The position numbers were made by a program, and so were the translations under genes. A model generated the notes under the pieces. The model did not search any database and was not told where the DNA came from. It worked only from the letters and a program-made list of their open reading frames with translations. From NCBI GenBank assembly GCA_012513235.1, contig JAAZCO010000351.1:1-7356 (forward strand): a DNA stretch of 7,356 bases. Reading direction: 5' to 3'. The number at the start of each line of letters is the position of its first letter. Position 1 is the stretch's first letter. This document shows, one piece after another, positions 6,472-7,356 of this stretch. Source of the DNA: Gammaproteobacteria bacterium (GTDB lineage: Bacteria > Pseudomonadota > Gammaproteobacteria > Pseudomonadales > Pseudomonadaceae).

Positions 6472-6631
6472 TCAACAGGCTTAAGCCCTGATACAGCGGG
6501 CTCTACAGATTATACTCACAAGTTATCCACAGCTGTATTGTGTACAACTTAAGCTTTGTCAACACGCGAATAATCTGTAGGGCGACCGGTAAAGTATAAG
6601 TCTGTATCTTAGAATATCTGTTCAAAAAGTA
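6471..6631. repeat. Repeat unit 0 (short, diverged)
   Basis: 161 bp, about 156 bp shorter than the full unit, as if the middle were deleted. It keeps the leading ATCAACAGGCT, a forward DnaA box (6523-6531) and a diverged second box TTGTGTACA (6538-6546). Its right end (about 6597-6631) still aligns with the corresponding part of unit 1. It also holds its own inverted repeat, CTACAGATTAT (6503-6513) with ATAATCTGTAG (6570-6580). Confidence 0.7.
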
Positions 6632-6639
6632 ATCAACAG

Positions 6640-6670
6640 GCTGTAAGCCTTGCATGCTAAGGCTTACAGC
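6640..6670. repeat. Perfect stem-loop at the head of unit 1
   Basis: GCTGTAAGCCTT (6640-6651) and AAGGCTTACAGC (6659-6670) form 12 uninterrupted pairs around a 7-nt loop. No T run follows, so it is not an ordinary terminator. Related stems head the other modules at 6479, 6752, 6957, 7069 and 7273. Confidence 0.8.
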
Positions 6671-6796
6671 TGTATCTCAACAGCTTATCCACAGCACCAT
6701 CCCAGTGCTTTGTGCACAGTTTAAACCTGCTGATCATTTATTGAGCAGTTGGCTGTAGCCCGCGCCAGATATGACTTAGACGGGTATCTCCCCAGC

Positions 6797-6831
6797 TTAT
6801 CCACAAGCCCATGCACCTGCGAGGTGGATAA
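6797..6831. promoter_or_regulatory. Face-to-face DnaA box pair with central dyad
   Basis: A forward TTATCCACA (6797-6805) faces a reverse GGTGGATAA (6823-6831). Between and into the second box lies CACCT-GCG-AGGTG (6814-6826), a perfect dyad. The arrangement is repeated in unit 2 at 7114-7148, with 7128-7148 identical to 6811-6831. Two DnaA molecules could bind in opposed orientation here. Confidence 0.65.
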
Positions 6832-6948
6832 AATACTGCATAGTTAAAAGTCAGCTGTTTGAAAGTACCGATAGACAATACAAGTTGATGATCTGCCGTT
6901 GTGGATAAGTTACAGCGCAGGTCATGCTAGAAATCTGGTTAAAAAACA

Positions 6949-7264
6949 ATCAACAGGCTGTAAGCCACGGCAGCTGAGGCGTGTAGCATTAGTTCAACAG
7001 CTTATCCACAGCGCCATCCCAGTGCTTTGTGCACAGTTTAAAAGTGCTGGTTAATTATTGATCAGTGTGCTGTAAGCCTTGCCAGTTATGGCTTAGGCGG
7101 GTGTCTCCCCAGCTTATCCACAGCTCGATGCACCTGCGAGGTGGATAAGATCGAGCATGTTTTAAAAGCTGTTCTAGAAAAGCATAAAATGTGGGTCGTG
7201 ACTTTTTATTTTGCGTTGTGAGTAAGTTATCGCTGTAGATAGGCTAAAAGTTGGTTAAAAATTC
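6949..7264. repeat. Repeat unit 2 (316 bp, complete)
   Basis: Same layout as unit 1, with boxes at 7002-7010 and 7114-7122 and weak boxes at 7027-7035 and 7140-7148 (minus). The counterpart of the minus-strand box at 6900 has decayed to TGTGAGTAA (7217-7225). The first stem is weakened, while the second (TAAGCC 7073-7078 with GGCTTA 7090-7095) is better than in unit 1. Confidence 0.85.
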
Positions 7265-7356
7265 ATCAACAGGCTGTAAGCCTTGATTACTAAGGCTTGT
7301 AGCATTAGTTCAACAGGTTATCCACAGCACCATCCCAGTGCTTTGTGCACAGTTTA
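7265..7356. repeat. Repeat unit 3 (cut by window end)
   Basis: The first 92 bp of a further unit: a stem-loop from 7273 (GCTGTAAGCCTT with AAGGCTTGTAGC), a perfect DnaA box at 7318-7326 and TTGTGCACA at 7343-7351. Its block 7311-7356 differs from 6678-6723 at only one position. Confidence 0.8.

Larger units (their letters stand above)
6632..6948. repeat. Repeat unit 1 (317 bp, complete)
   Basis: Contains two hairpin-plus-box modules: stem from 6640 with its box at 6685-6693, and stem from 6752 with its box at 6797-6805. Weak boxes follow at 6710-6718 and 6823-6831 (minus), and a perfect minus-strand box at 6900-6908. The first stem is the strongest of the array: 12 perfect pairs, 6640-6651 with 6659-6670. 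Confidence 0.85.
6463..7356. repeat. Tandem repeat array rich in DnaA boxes, continuing past the window
   Basis: About 890 bp with no credible gene. Four units begin with ATCAACAGGCT at 6471, 6632, 6949 and 7265; the full period is 317 then 316 bp, while the first unit is only 161 bp. TTATCCACA occurs perfectly at 6523, 6685, 6797, 7002, 7114 and 7318 (plus) and at 6900-6908 (minus). One-mismatch boxes are TTGTGCACA at 6710, 7027 and 7343, and minus-strand TTATCCACC at 6823-6831 and 7140-7148. Perfect boxes this dense are far above chance, since one is expected about every 130 kb counting both strands. DnaA is the replication initiator and this is its strict recognition site. The function of the array (titration, regulation, origin) is inferred. 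Confidence 0.85.

Noticed and set aside
6463..7356. CRISPR array
   Set aside because: The units are about 317 bp with internal homology and structured content, not short direct repeats with uniform unique spacers.
6471..7356. Calling the array oriC outright
   Set aside because: No dnaA, dnaN, rpmH or gidA neighbours and no clear AT-rich 13-mer unwinding element; box density alone does not define an origin.

Overview
The window looks like chromosomal DNA of a gammaproteobacterium close to Pseudomonas, with base composition nearer 50% G+C than typical Pseudomonas. The clearest evidence is a cytochrome c-551 precursor: its 82-residue mature form, CxxCH haem site, Met61 ligand (mature numbering) and C-terminus match the Pseudomonas c-551 type. 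The neighbouring srkA-rarD pair and a cobA-type uroporphyrinogen methyltransferase fit the same lineage. A moderate-GC Pseudomonadaceae genus such as Thiopseudomonas/Denitrificimonas is an inference only.

Layout. 1-871 (-): FAD-dependent amine-oxidase-like flavoprotein, with its C-terminus cut off by the window edge. 1073-1963 (+): divergent TIGR01777/YfcH-type NAD(P)-binding epimerase. Both start from a shared 201-bp region that carries a palindrome serving as -35 in both directions. 1949-2788 (-): cobA, overlapping the epimerase tail-to-tail by 15 bp, with a long AT-rich upstream region. 3147-3461 (-): cytochrome c-551 with a good intrinsic terminator. 3640-4281 (-): SCO1/SenC copper chaperone. 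4516-5493 (+): srkA (YihE) kinase. 5563-6471 (+): rarD permease. 6463-7356: gene-free repeat array reaching the window edge.

Gene connections are loose. CobA feeds sirohaem and related tetrapyrroles. Cytochrome c-551 and Sco serve periplasmic electron transfer and copper delivery to a respiratory oxidase. SrkA and RarD form a possible two-gene transcription unit. These are ordinary housekeeping genes.

The unusual part is the last 0.9 kb. It is a tandem array with a 316-317 bp period that holds seven perfect DnaA boxes (TTATCCACA) and several one-mismatch boxes. Within it a smaller module recurs six times: a stem-loop starting 44-45 bp upstream of each forward DnaA box, with a second, weaker box 25-26 bp downstream in five of the six. 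Box-bearing blocks are nearly identical between units while other parts have diverged, which suggests selection on DnaA binding. The array begins inside the last codons of rarD, so the rarD stop codon belongs to the repeat. A DnaA-titrating or DnaA-regulating locus (datA/DARS-like in logic), an origin, or a repeat family carrying DnaA boxes are all possible.
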